Assembly: GCA_963281155.1 (NCBI GenBank)
Contig: CAUJLY010000003.1
Coordinates: 5,084,001-5,148,000, forward strand
From: Rhabditophanes sp. KR3021
Lineage: Eukaryota; Nematoda; Chromadorea; Rhabditida; Alloionematidae
Length of the DNA: 64,000 nucleotides
Direction: 5' to 3'
Both the position numbers and the translations under genes were made by a program. The notes below the pieces were generated by a model that made no database searches, was not told where the DNA came from, and worked only from the letters and a program-made list of their open reading frames with translations. The stretch's first letter is position 1. Each line of letters starts with the position of its first letter. Shown here in pieces: positions 45,293 through 57,700 of this stretch.

Positions 45293-46346
45293 TTATGTTT
45301 TAGGACTTTTGTTAAGAGGCTGTTCTTCTTCTGGCCGTTCCTCGTCGCTTTCTGGCACCAGCAGAGCTGTGATTTCAGTTGTAGAACCTGTGTTTGGGGA
45401 TAATCCTTTTTTGGGCAATACATCTCTTTCTGCAGTAGTGGTTTCAATTAATGGCAATAGAATAGCACCTCTTTCTTGGGTGGATTCTTTTGTTGGTGAT
45501 GAAGTGATTTCCTCAATAGAAGAGGGGAAGGCCAATTTTTTTGGTGTCAACTTCTTTTCGAATGGAATCATTTATTTGCACTTCATCGTTTTCAATCTGT
45601 AAAGGATGTAATTTATCAGATGTTGGAACCGCTTTGTATCCATTTGAATCATTTACATTATCATCAACGGGATCAACTAGTGTTTCCTCAGAAGAGTAAT
45701 CGCATGAATCAGACGATTCACCGTCTTTTTCATTAGATACAATCACTTTGTCTTTGGATACTGGTACTAAATCTACTTCTAGATCCGCTTCAGAGTTGAA
45801 CTTGAAAATTTTAGCCACCTGACTATCCATTTCCGAAATAATGTCGGCAATTTGAAGTTTGGAAATAGGATACAGCAGAGTGAAAGGAACCGTAAGAGCA
45901 TACGCACATGAGACGCAAGCTAAAGAATAGGCTTCCAGCGTATCCATTGAAATGATGGGAGCGTTCAAAACATCCAAAATCTTTTCACAAGCTACAACCA
46001 AGCGAGAAGTGGTTGTGATGATTGCCTGGGAATATGAAGGAAGACATGCGTTAAGAGGCACCTTTGAGTAAATTATGCCGAGGTCGTAGCAATGCTTGAC
46101 GAGGATCAAGGCACTTGTCACAGCCACGTTGGCATCGCCTTTCTCATCTCTTCCATTTACTTGTTCCTTGATTTTTGGAGCCAAATTTAGAAGAGTTTGC
46201 CAATCTTGGCCAGTTACTTCAATTGCTTGCCGCGCTGTAAAAAGTTCATAATCTCGTCGTCTTTTCCACATTACGATCAGAGAACTCAAAAGGATACAGA
46301 AAGAGGCCGCCAGGACTATTAAAGCCAATAATACCGCAAGTTCCAT
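45293..46346 (-). CDS. TMEM98-like membrane protein, with a frameshift near the C-terminus
   Basis: The frame from ATG 46346 gives 277 residues and ends at 45513. An N-terminal hydrophobic anchor (LAVLLALIVLAASFCILLSS) is followed by a charged stretch and a helical domain (LVKHCYDLGIIYSKV, AIITTTSRLVVACEKILDVL, LEAYSLACVSCAYALTV). This resembles TMEM98, a single-pass membrane protein with a cyclin-like cytosolic helical domain. The frame ends shortly after a run of seven A on the coding strand (45536-45542). With six A, translation would enter another open frame of about 80 codons (LAFPSSIEEITSSPTKESTQ...NKSPKT), which has coding-like, PEST-rich composition and reaches 45293. The run is likely a sequence error, a polymorphism or a slippage site. 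Confidence 0.6.
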
Positions 46347-49300
46347 CTCATTCGTTTCTCACTTAATTTGTTTAGTAGGAAATAGGACAATTTTCAGCTC
46401 AATAGAAACTGCTTTAATTTTACTCTGAAATTAAACAAATAATTGAATGATTTATCTATTCGCTCAAATTAAGTTAATATTGGAAGAAAAAACGTAAAGT
46501 TAAGTAAATTAATTATTAGGTGTGGCGAGTTGTTAACAAATAAATGCTTAGTGAGTTTTTCCACCAAGATACTCCTTTCCACTACAAGACTTTCGCGCAG
46601 ACTGATTGCACAACATGATGACTAGGCCACTATAAATAGACTAGGCACGGTCAGCCTACTTATTTATCTCGCTCAAGCAGCCACCTTTAAACTTTAACTT
46701 AAACATGTATTTATTAACAGGGGTGGCGTTTCCCCAGTCGGCATTTTTTTGAAAAATAACCTTGAATTAATAAATTTAAAAAATGTATAAAACACATCTG
46801 CAATATTTTTTAATTATTTGTCAACTTATCATGTCGAAAGGCGACAAAGCATCAAATGGATACACATTATGTCCTTTTTTAACATAACATAGCTTTTCAA
46901 TGCCACTTCTGTTTATTAGTAACTAAATGATAGGTAATAACACGACTCGCTTGATTAATAAAGTTGATCTATATAAACAACATCTCGTCTGTATTGTTTT
47001 ATACTGGCCTAGGCCCCAGTTATCTTATAATTTACTGTTTAGTCGTGAAAATATATAAATAAGTAAAACACATCGTGATAAATCTCTCAATTATGATTTA
47101 TTAAAAAAAGGATTACATATATTTAATCATCAATATACAGCCACGTACATTACTCAAGAACAAATTTTTAGTTTTCTACATACATAAGTCAATTTAAGGT
47201 ATGTAATCATTCGTTGTTTGTTAAAAAGCGGTTGCTAGGTAAAGGCTTTTTTGGGTCATTTTTTTATACCCGTGACAATTGTCTTTTTTAAATGAGCCTC
47301 TCAAAACACTACTATACATTCTTTACATTTTTTACTCTACAGAATATATTATATAATACTTATAGATTTATGAACGTATCTCTTACGCCTAGATAGTTCA
47401 AAAAATGGCTGACACTAGTGCAAAATTTATTCTTGCTTTTTGCTGACAGAAAGTTCATTATCATATACTATAAATAACATAACATATATTATAAGACAAA
47501 GGCAAATAACACAAAAAATTCAGCTGCAGTGAATTCGACAATAGGCGAACCTAAATATATAACTAATCATCGATATAATAGCTTGAAGGAATCCATTTTT
47601 TAAATATAGTCATTATTTTTAGTTAGATCTAATTAAACACACAAATATATTTGAGCAGATGTCGTATAAAAAACGGAGATATTGTACTTTTGGTTATACA
47701 ACCAACAAAAAGAACGAGTCTTTGAGGTATGAATATGTCACATGATTTCGAAATAAATTGCAAACCCCAAAAGAAAGGACACAAAAAGATCAATTGAGAG
47801 GTGGGATAGTTTTTTGCAGTTATAACGTTGCTCATGGTTGTCCAGCCATTTTTTGCGTCATACTCAGCTCATCTTTGTCATTGGATATAGGGTAGACTTT
47901 ACATTAAACTGATTAGTAGAAGAACGTATTGCGAAATATTTCAAATCAATCCTGTAAAAGTTTGAACAAAAAACACAATCAACTAAAGTATATTAAATAC
48001 GCACCCAAAAAAACCAAGACACCACACAACAAACAACACAACATTATTTTAACTATTTTTTGGTACTATAAAAATATGACAAGTGCACTTAAATACAAAG
48101 AACCATGAATTTGCATCTCATTAAAAACGTTGCAAAAAAGTGAATTCCTTTATGAGTCGTCGACGACTAAATTGTATCTCCTTCACAGGAATCTCTCTTT
48201 TTCCTTTTCATTTAATTAATGGACATAACAACTGTTTTATCGCACACCCCAAATCTTGATGCCTTTTTTATCCAATAAATCAACACCCGTCCTTTGTCAG
48301 GTTAATCTTTTTTGATACTGATACATGGTGATAGCAAAAAAGAGGAGGTTTGCGCTAACTTCATTCTCTCGAAGTGATGATCATGCACACTTTTAATGAT
48401 ATTGGCAACTTAAAAATGGCGATGACACTTTCTAAACTTTCTCACTTATTACACTTTCTCACTTTTTACGCTTTTTACACTTTCTCTTTGAGTTGGTGAT
48501 GAACAAGACGGTGCTGTATTAAAAAGAAGAAGGATTGTTGTATTAAAAAGAAGGGTTGTTGGTATCGTCATTTATTGGAGAAAAAGTGATAAGTCACCTG
48601 TATTTATTATGTTAGTGTACATTCAAAAAGGGCTTATTGTGACCTTGGCAACAAAAAAGAAAGAAGTTTCCAACACAAGGAGTTATTACAATTGTCATTT
48701 ATTATATTAAATTAAATGCATTATATGTCTTAGATAACTTTATATGCACCAAAAGTATCGCCTCAATCTCAAACAAAAAGCTCATGAAATTGTTCTTTGT
48801 CAATTCAAATTTTGTTAACAAAAGCAGTTGGCAAAGAAACTAAAAAATTGATCCTCTGATCAGATGGCTGTTGGTTAAATATTTTATTTTTTCAACCTCA
48901 TCGTCAAACAAAAAGTGCATCATATTTTGTCGAACAACATTTATTTATTTAAATAAATAAAAAATAATAAAAAGTCAGCTATGCTTTCCAGCAAAGTGAT
49001 GCGCACCAAGAGGATCTCTCTTAGATGAGCAAGGATTACGATTTTAAGTACAAAATAAATAATTTCAAAATTGACAGACCTATTCTCGTACTGCGTTACT
49101 TTCAGTTTTGTGATATTGTTTTATTTTAATGGAGACAACTTTAGATGAAAGTGACAACAAACAAGTCAAAATGTAGGAAATGTCAACAATACGCAAGAAG
49201 AAGATTATAATATTAAGCACAAAAATATGTTTTAATAAGTTTAAAAAGTATAAATAAATATGTACTAAGTATAAAATAATATAAAACATTTGCAACTGTT

Positions 49301-51790
49301 TCAATAGTGAATCTTTTCAAAATCAAGGACTCGCCCGAAAAGCCTACATTTATTTTAATATTCATTTCAATATGCGATTTCTTTTTATTCTCTCTTTTGA
49401 ACCTTTTTTAAGGCTATACACAAACAAAACAACATATTAAACTATTAATACTGGGAAAGCATATATTAAATATCAAAAAAGAGAGAAAAAGAGCATAAAA
49501 AGAGAGATAGTAGCGTTTGGCTGCACATATTTCTGGTTCTACTTAAAGGGGAGATTCCTCTCGTCCTATAATCTAACTAAAAAATGATATAAGCAAGTAA
49601 CTTTTATATTAAAAAATACCACACATACACACAAAAAGCGACAAAAACTAAACTATATAACTAACCAACAACCACCAACATTAAACATAATGACGAGAAA
49701 AGAAAAACATACTACTACATAATATTGAGGAGATAGATAAATAAGAGGATATGATATTTAGTTGGAGAGAAATATATCATTTTAAAAAAGGTTTGAAGAA
49801 GAGAAGATAAATAGATATGTTGAAAGGGCAAAGTTCATTTTTCTTTTATGGGTTAAAAATAACTTTATTTTATTGCATAAAACAAGTAAAAAATAGAAAC
49901 GCTTTAACTAAATTTGAAACAAAGGAAATTTAAAAGTTTAATGTATCAGATGACAAGACTTTTGGGGAAAATCTCTTAAACATGCACCACAATAGCAACC
50001 AAGTGAGGTCTCTTTCGAAACGGTAGGCTCTTTTCGTTTTATTTTTATTAAATGCCATCAAGAGACATAATTCTTGATAAAACCAAAATAATGTTATTTC
50101 CTGTATAATTATCTAAATTAAAGATAGAGAGGCGAGATGATTAAAATCATGGGCAGGACTCAAAATATTATCGTTTTTAAATTGTGGTGGAGATATTATT
50201 TTCCAAATTTGATGTTTCATGTTTGACATCTTACTTAGAAAGTCCGAAAAATGACTAAACAACCTAAAACGAAACAAATATATTATTCAAATTAAGGTGT
50301 TGTTTTGATGGATGGCGTAGATAAGCAAATAAAGTTGTACGTAATGAAGGAAATCGTCCTTGGCAATTGCCATTTAATGAAAGTAACTTTTTTGTACTAC
50401 ATTTTGTTTACCACAATATTTTGATTGAAAAGGTATTTTATAAATAAACAAAAAGAATGTCAAAGGGACATTAACCGAACATTACATTAAGGGGATGAAT
50501 ATTAAGATTGAATAAGAAGACAAAACACCATCAACAAGGTAATATGTAATCAAAGAGTTGTAGTTGATAAAAAGTGTATCGCTCTCCATTAAGTATATCA
50601 AAAATTAACTATACCACCACCAGAAGCCTATCAAAAAAGGGGACTGGATTGGTGTGTGTGTATGTGTGGTGCTGGAAGATGTTGGTTAAAAATATACATG
50701 TAAATATGTATAAGTATTTAAGATACTTTTATTAATAATGAAATTGTTGCAATGATTAAAGACCATCCTAAGCTTTGTAACAAATTTATGATGTTTAGTA
50801 GATTGTGGTGGCATTTGATTAGCAAAAAGATTAGGTTTATTAAGATTAGTTGGTGACGTAAAGGATATCCAGAAAATTAAAAATTTTTTCAAATCAAGCT
50901 AAACTCAAATGTATAAATACATATAAATCCCTTTTTCACGAAACTTAAGAACATGTCCCTGTACAATTTAATTCTAATGTGTATGTAAGGAGGCAGTTTA
51001 AAACTGTAAAGAGGACAACCCATTTTAATGCAACGAAATTCCAATGTACTCATTACATCATCTCTGCGAAATTAAATGTGCTTTTAATTTTGCATCATAC
51101 AGACACCTTTTACTGACCTTTACGTCCAGTTATTGATGATCAACAAAATGGCTGTGCTTTGCATTTCTAGACTTTTCCCTTCATACAATGCCTCATGCGT
51201 TGCTTCGAATTTAGCCTTAGAACATTATCCTTGCATCAAAATCTTTTAAAAGCAATCAGCTAATACATCCAACTGACCTTTCAGCCTGTTAATTAGATTA
51301 AAACATTTCGCATACTCTTTTTGGTTTAAACTTTTGCACTAACAGTACTATAAACGATGACATTTGTTTTCAACCGCATCTCGCCACCACACATATATTA
51401 TCTCGACAAAGCTCCAACTCCTCATTTTACAGACGTGTCGATTGTTTGTCAAGGGACCTCACTTTAATTGAAGGCATCTTTAGCTATTTGTTTTGAATAT
51501 GAGTTATTATTAAGTCGGCACCGCATCTCTTAAGCCCTTCTTTAATCTCTATTAGTTATATTGAAATTGACCATTCCCTTTTACCTTAGATCAAATTGAT
51601 ACATCGCACCACCGCTCACAGACGCATTGTCATCATTTTTTGTGTTGTATCGGTGATGTGTATTTAACTAACTATTATTACACACTTTTTGTAGAAAAAT
51701 TGAATCATCATCATTTAATTTATTGGTACGCTTTTATCGATAAATTTGGCCTTTTTATCATTCTTTTATTGGATCTTTTCAGTTATTAAC
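46347..51790. other. 5.4-kb gene-poor region upstream of dynein
   Basis: No coding region was recognised on either strand. Short repeats include a pyrimidine-rich CACTTT array (about 48428-48489), a tandem of TGTATTAAAAAGAAG (about 48516-48556) and a GT-rich tract (about 50652-50672). A TATA-like CTATAAATAG lies at about 46629 near the TMEM98-like start, and a 10-bp palindrome GGCCTAGGCC at about 47006. From about 51000 the sequence is less AT-rich, which could mark 5' UTR exons or regulatory DNA of the dynein gene. Confidence 0.5.
51776..51782 (+). promoter_or_regulatory. Splice acceptor just before the dynein start codon
   Basis: CTTTTCAG ends 8 nt before ATG 51791. It may be the 3' end of a 5' UTR intron or a spliced-leader trans-splice site. 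No donor was identified upstream. Confidence 0.45.
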
Positions 51791-54700
51791 ATGAATGAAA
51801 TTGAAGGCGAGGAGACCCTTTCGGGTTCTCTTAGCCATGAGGCGTCTTTCACAAATTTAGACGCGATTGAGACCACACCTTTTACAACTTTCCTGAAAGA
51901 AGTTGTTGTCATGGTTATGAATGCTGGAGATCAAATGCCACTTCTTATGGAGGCTCTTGGTGGTGCTGAAGAACTGGTTAAAAAGTTCCATGCCTCCCCA
52001 ACTCAGAGTTGCTTAGTTGTAAGTAGAACTGTTGGAAAGGGTAAGTAAATGACGATTCAATTATGATGAGCTAATAATACTTTAGGTGTTGGAATCGAGG
52101 ATGAGAACGACAAGCCGCTTATCACGTTTTTGATCGGATCCGAAGTTTTGTATATGGGAGAAAGGACTTATCATCTTGTGTTCATCAGGAAGGGAAGTTC
52201 GATTGAGGTAGACAAGCCAATTTCAGAACAAGTCACCTTTAATTCTTTGCCGGATGGAAACGCTTATGGCGCACTTCTTTACTGTGTATCGAATGTCCTG
52301 AGCCCTTTCTTCAAGTCTTTTATGTCAGATTCCAAGAAAAATGAAAGAGACGGGGGTGGCGACAAGCTAGCTCCTACTGTCGAGAAGAATCTTAGTGAAG
52401 TTGAAGTTGCCTTGTTGCATCTTAAGCAAAACATTGACATTCCTGAAATCGACTTGGAGATCGACCCCTACATCGCTGAAATAGTCAAGAAAGCCAACGA
52501 GGCAAACCGAAAAGTCAAAGTCGCAGACATGGGAGACAAAATCTTTGATGGAGCTTATTTGAATACTCTGCAACACGGAGTTAACAACTGGATTCGCGAG
52601 ATTCAAAAAGTGACTAAGTTAGATCGCGATCCTGTCTCTGGTTCAGCCCTCCAAGAAACAACGTTCTGGATGAATTTGGAAAGAGCTCTTGTCAAAATTA
52701 ACCAAAAGACAGACTCCGATGAAATCGCTCTTACCTTGGAAACTTTGAAGTCAGGGAAAAGATTTCATGCCACTGTTTCTTTCGAATCAGATACTGGGCT
52801 TAAGGACAAGATCGCTCTCGTCCAAGATTATAATTTAATAATGCGTGATTTGCCGCTCAATGATTTGATGTCAGCCAATGATCTTAATTCTATCTACAAC
52901 GCCATCAATGCCATCTTTCTTCAACTCAAGAAACTTAGAAATTCGAAGTATCCGGTCAACAGGGCATACAAGTTAATTGAAGTCATCTCAAGGGACTTGG
53001 ACTTGCAAATGCGGAAAGTTCTGGCTGGGCAAAATTTCATGCTCATTCCATTTAAAGAAGTTGATACAATTTGGAGCAACTGCTCAAAGATATTTATTTT
53101 CTGGGAGGAGGAAATTTCAAGGATCATGACTATTCTCAGAGACACTTCCAAGAAAAAGAAGGAGGATAACATTTTCTCGAAGAATTCGATCCGTGTCAAT
53201 CCACCTCACAAGAAGTTGGAGGTTAGAATTCAAGAGATCAAGAAAATTCTTTGCACTCATGAGGAGTTAAAGGGAGTTATTCAACGTGTCTTGAGATACC
53301 ACCCATCTAAATTTGTGGACAAGCCAGGAAATGAAGAGAATGTTGTTCCTAGCAATCAAATCATGAAGGGTAACGACTACAACGAATTGCAACAAATTGA
53401 AACTGCCTACGAATTGATCAAGAATGTCGAAGCCATTGACACCTCTGCTGCTGGTTCTGAACGGTGGGATATGGCAACTAAAGCCTATGAAGAGAGAATC
53501 GAACAAGTCGAAGCTCAAATCGCTCAAAAACTTTGCGACCAATTAGCTAAAGCCAAAAATGCTTCTGAAATGTTTGGGATCTTTTCGAACTACAATGCAT
53601 TGTTCGTCAGACCTGCTATCCGTGGTGCCATCAAGCAATATCAGGACAAGTTAATTGATAGAGTCAAGATTGACATTCAAGAACTCAAGCAACGTTTCTC
53701 AAACAGAGAAGCCGAGAACAAGGCTTTCTACGTTGCTTCTACGATGGACTTCCCTACTTACACTTCCAAAATCCTATGGGTACGTCAAATCGACAGACAA
53801 ATCCAAATTCTGATGAAGAAGGTCGAGAATGTTCTTGGGACCTTCGCGGAATCTCACCACGGAGGCAAACAATTGAAAGCAGAATGCCAAAGTTTAAGAA
53901 ACGCTCTTTCTCCAACTGACCTTTTCGATGAATGGATCGACTCTCTCAAGAACAAGGAAAAAGAGTTAACTGCTGTTGGAAAGTTGTATTGTGTAGACAA
54001 GAGAAAGAGTCACGACAACAAGCCTGAAATCTACTTGAGAGTTAATTTCTCTGCCGAAATCATTACTTTGGTTAAAGAAGTTCGGAACTTGAAACACATG
54101 AATTTTAGAGTTCCTCTTAAGATTTCTTCAATAACTCACCATATCAATTTAATCTATCCTTTTGCCATCAGTATCATTGACTCCATTAGGACGTACGATT
54201 CCATCAACAAGAAAGTCTCGGAAAACACGGATATTCAGTCTTTGTTGTCAAGTTACAAGAATGGAATGCACGATATTATCGAGGAGGGGGCCAAGTACAC
54301 CTGGGATTCGTTCAAAGTCGAAGTTTATGCTCATAAACTTTCTGAGACTGTCACAAGATACAATGAAAAGACAGATGAGTTGGTGGGGATTGTTTCTCAA
54401 ATTGAGGGCAATCTCGAAAGACTTACAACATGCTCTTTTGATCCCAAGATCATTTGTGAACTCCTTAATGATATCCAAAAGGACATTGATGCTCTTACCC
54501 TGGGAAGTTACTCAAATCTGAAGAATTGGGTTTCTAAGATTGACGATTCAATCGAAAACACCTTAGCAACCCGAGCTGAGCTAGCCATTATTCTGTGGGA
54601 TCAAGTTCTCAGACAATCCCAAGAAGAGGTCGATGAACAAAGAGAATCCGGAGTAATCATCCCTATCATCAAGCCTCTCGAATTGGTGATCAAGATTTCT

Positions 54701-57700
54701 GGAAACGTCATGCAAGTCTACCCAAGTCTCGAACAATGCAAAGTAAACCTCTACGAGCAACTATGGGCATGGCATTCCGTCGTCACCGGCCAACAAAGAA
54801 TCACCTCAAACCGATACAATGCTAATTATGGAAAAGAGCATTTGGAAGGGTCCACCTACAGACATGTCATCAAGAAAATGCCAAAGAAAATGTCTGTCAT
54901 CACTGCAGCTTACAAATCCATCGAACAGATGATCAACAAAGCTAGTGTTCATGTCAGTGAGTGGATGCGCTATCAAGGGCTATGGGATATGCAACCAGAA
55001 GTGATGTTCGAAAGACTTGGAACTGACTTGTCCAAATGGATGGAGGCTTTGCTTGATATCAAGAAATCTAGACATCAGGTTGACTCACAAGATGCTAAGT
55101 TGGAAGTTGATTGCTTCATCTTTGATCATACTCATGTTCAACAAAAAGTCTCTACCAAGTACGACTTATGGCATCGCGAAGTCATCTCCAAGTTTGGATC
55201 TTTCCTTGCTAAGGAGATGGGGCAATTTTATGATGAGATTCATAAGTGGAGAAGTGATTTGGAATGTCAGTCTGTTGACACAGGAGCTACTTCTGACGCG
55301 GTTTCTCTCATTACTTATGTTCAAAGACTGAAGAAAGAACAAAAGAAATGCCAGGATTCAGTTGAGAGATTCCAACATGGGGAACGTTTATTGGTGCAAC
55401 AAAGATTTACATTTCCTCAATCGTGGCTGTATGCTGAGAATGTAGAATCTGAGTGGAGTTCTCTTTCGGATATTTTATATCGCAAAGACACAGCTATTCA
55501 ATCGCAAGTCATCCATCTTCAATCCAAGATTAGAGAAGAAGACGAGTTGGTTGAGAAGAGAATTGAAGATGTTTTGACGGATTGGAACAAATGCAAACCT
55601 ACTCAAGGAGGATCCAAGCCAAATGTTGCTTTGGAAAGTATTCTTATCTACGAGACGAAGCTCAACAAACTTAAGGATGAACGTGAAAACATGGTTAAGG
55701 CTAAAGCTGCCCTTGAGATCACTTCTTCTTCAAAGATGTCCGCCATCCCCAATGGACTTGATGTTACTATTGAGGAGTTGAATGATTTGAGAAATGTTTG
55801 GAAATCGCTTGCGCCAGTCTACGACACGATTGATGAGATGAAGGACAAGACTTGGTTGTCGGTGCAACCTAGAAAGCTAAGACAAGGGTTGGACGATGTG
55901 CTTGAATCTTTGAAACAATTGCCATCTCAATTCAGGTCTTATGAGTCTTACGACTATGCTAAGAGAAACCTACAAAACTACACCAAAGTTAATATGCTAG
56001 TAGGAGATCTCAAATCTGATGCCCTCAAAGACAGACATTGGAAGAAGTTGATGAAAGAATTGAATGTAAACTGGAATCTACAAGAACTTACTCTTGGCCA
56101 AGTTTGGGACATCGACCTCGTCAAACACGAAAACGTCATCCGTCAAGTCCTATTAGTTGCCCAGGGAGAAATGGCTCTCGAGGAATTCCTCCGTCAAGTA
56201 CGCGAGTACTGGCAATCCTACGAAGTTGAATTAGTCAACTACCAAAACAAAACCAGACTAATCAAGGGATGGGATGAGCTTTTCAACAAACTCAAGGAAC
56301 ACATGAATTCCCTTGCTGCGATGAAATTATCTCCTTACTACAAACAATTTGAGGAAGATGCTTTGTCATGGGAAGAAAAGCTTAATAAGATTAATGCACT
56401 ATTCGATGTTTGGATTGATGTGCAAAGAAGATGGGTCTATTTGGATGGATTATTCAGTGGATCTGCGGACATTGCGTCTCTCTTGCCTGTTGAATCTGGC
56501 AGATTTGGAAATGTTTCCACAGAGTTTTTGGCTTTGATGAGGAAAGTTACACAATCACCTAGAATATTGGATGTGGTGCATTTGCAAGGGTCGCAGCGTT
56601 TATTGGAGAGGTTAGCAGATATGTTGGCCAAGATTCAAAAAGCACTTGGAGAATATCTCGAAAGAGAAAGGTCATCCTTCCCAAGATTCTACTTCGTCGG
56701 AGATGAAGACTTACTCGAAATTATGGGAAATTCAAAGGATATCACTAGACTCCAAAAGCATCTCAAGAAAATGTTTGCTGGTGTCATGTCAATGGAGTAT
56801 AACGAAGAAACAAAGCTCATTACAGCCATCTCCAGTAGAGAAGGTGAGACTGTGCAGTTGTTGGCTCCAGTCGATTTGAACGTCCACAAGAGAATTAATG
56901 AGTGGCTGTCTGCTTTGGAAAGGGAAATCCAATCAACTTTGTCTAAGTTGTTTGGTAAGGCTGTGTCAGATTTCTCAAAAATCGACATCAATTCTCCTAA
57001 CTCCCTTCCATACATGAATTGGCTTGACTCTTATCCTGCTCAGATAATTGGAATATCAGTGGAAGGTAATTTTTAGGGAAAGCTTAAAGTTTTAGAAAAG
57101 ATATAGTTCCATAAAAAGATGCTAATGCATTAAATTATACCTCAGAGTTCACAAATAGGAAAATCATTCAAAATTAATTCAGTGACACCATAATTTGTCT
57201 CAGGATACATAAGCAATATGATCTCCTATTAATTATCACAAAAACATATGAACTAAAACATTTTGTTCAAATTAACAATATTTCTATTTTCAGCCTGGTT
57301 TACAACTTCTATTGAAAAGCAGTTGATGCAAAAAAAAGATGCCAAGGCTGTGCTTGATGATGTTGAAACTACGTTAGAAGTATTGTCCGAAGGAGTTCTC
57401 AGAGAACAACCTCCAATCAGAAGAAAGAAGATCGAGCTGCTGATCACAGAATTCGTCCATAAACGTGACATAGTGAGAGAATTGTATCAAAAGAAGACTT
57501 CCAATATCTTGGACTTTGCTTGGTTGAAGGTAATGCGCTTTTACCTCGAAGAATCAGCCACTGAACCAACCAAATCATGCATCGTTAGAATGGCAAATGC
57601 CGAATTTTTCTATGGTTTCGAGTACCTTGGAATCCAAGAAAGATTGGTTCAAACTCCCTTGACAGATAGATGTTATCTTACTATGACTCAAGCCTTGCAT

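Noticed and set aside
45246..45602. Plus-strand reading frame of 118 codons antisense to the TMEM98-like tail
   Set aside because: It is the complement of the hydrophilic minus-strand frame, has no motif and begins within 3' sequence. The minus strand has the more protein-like composition.
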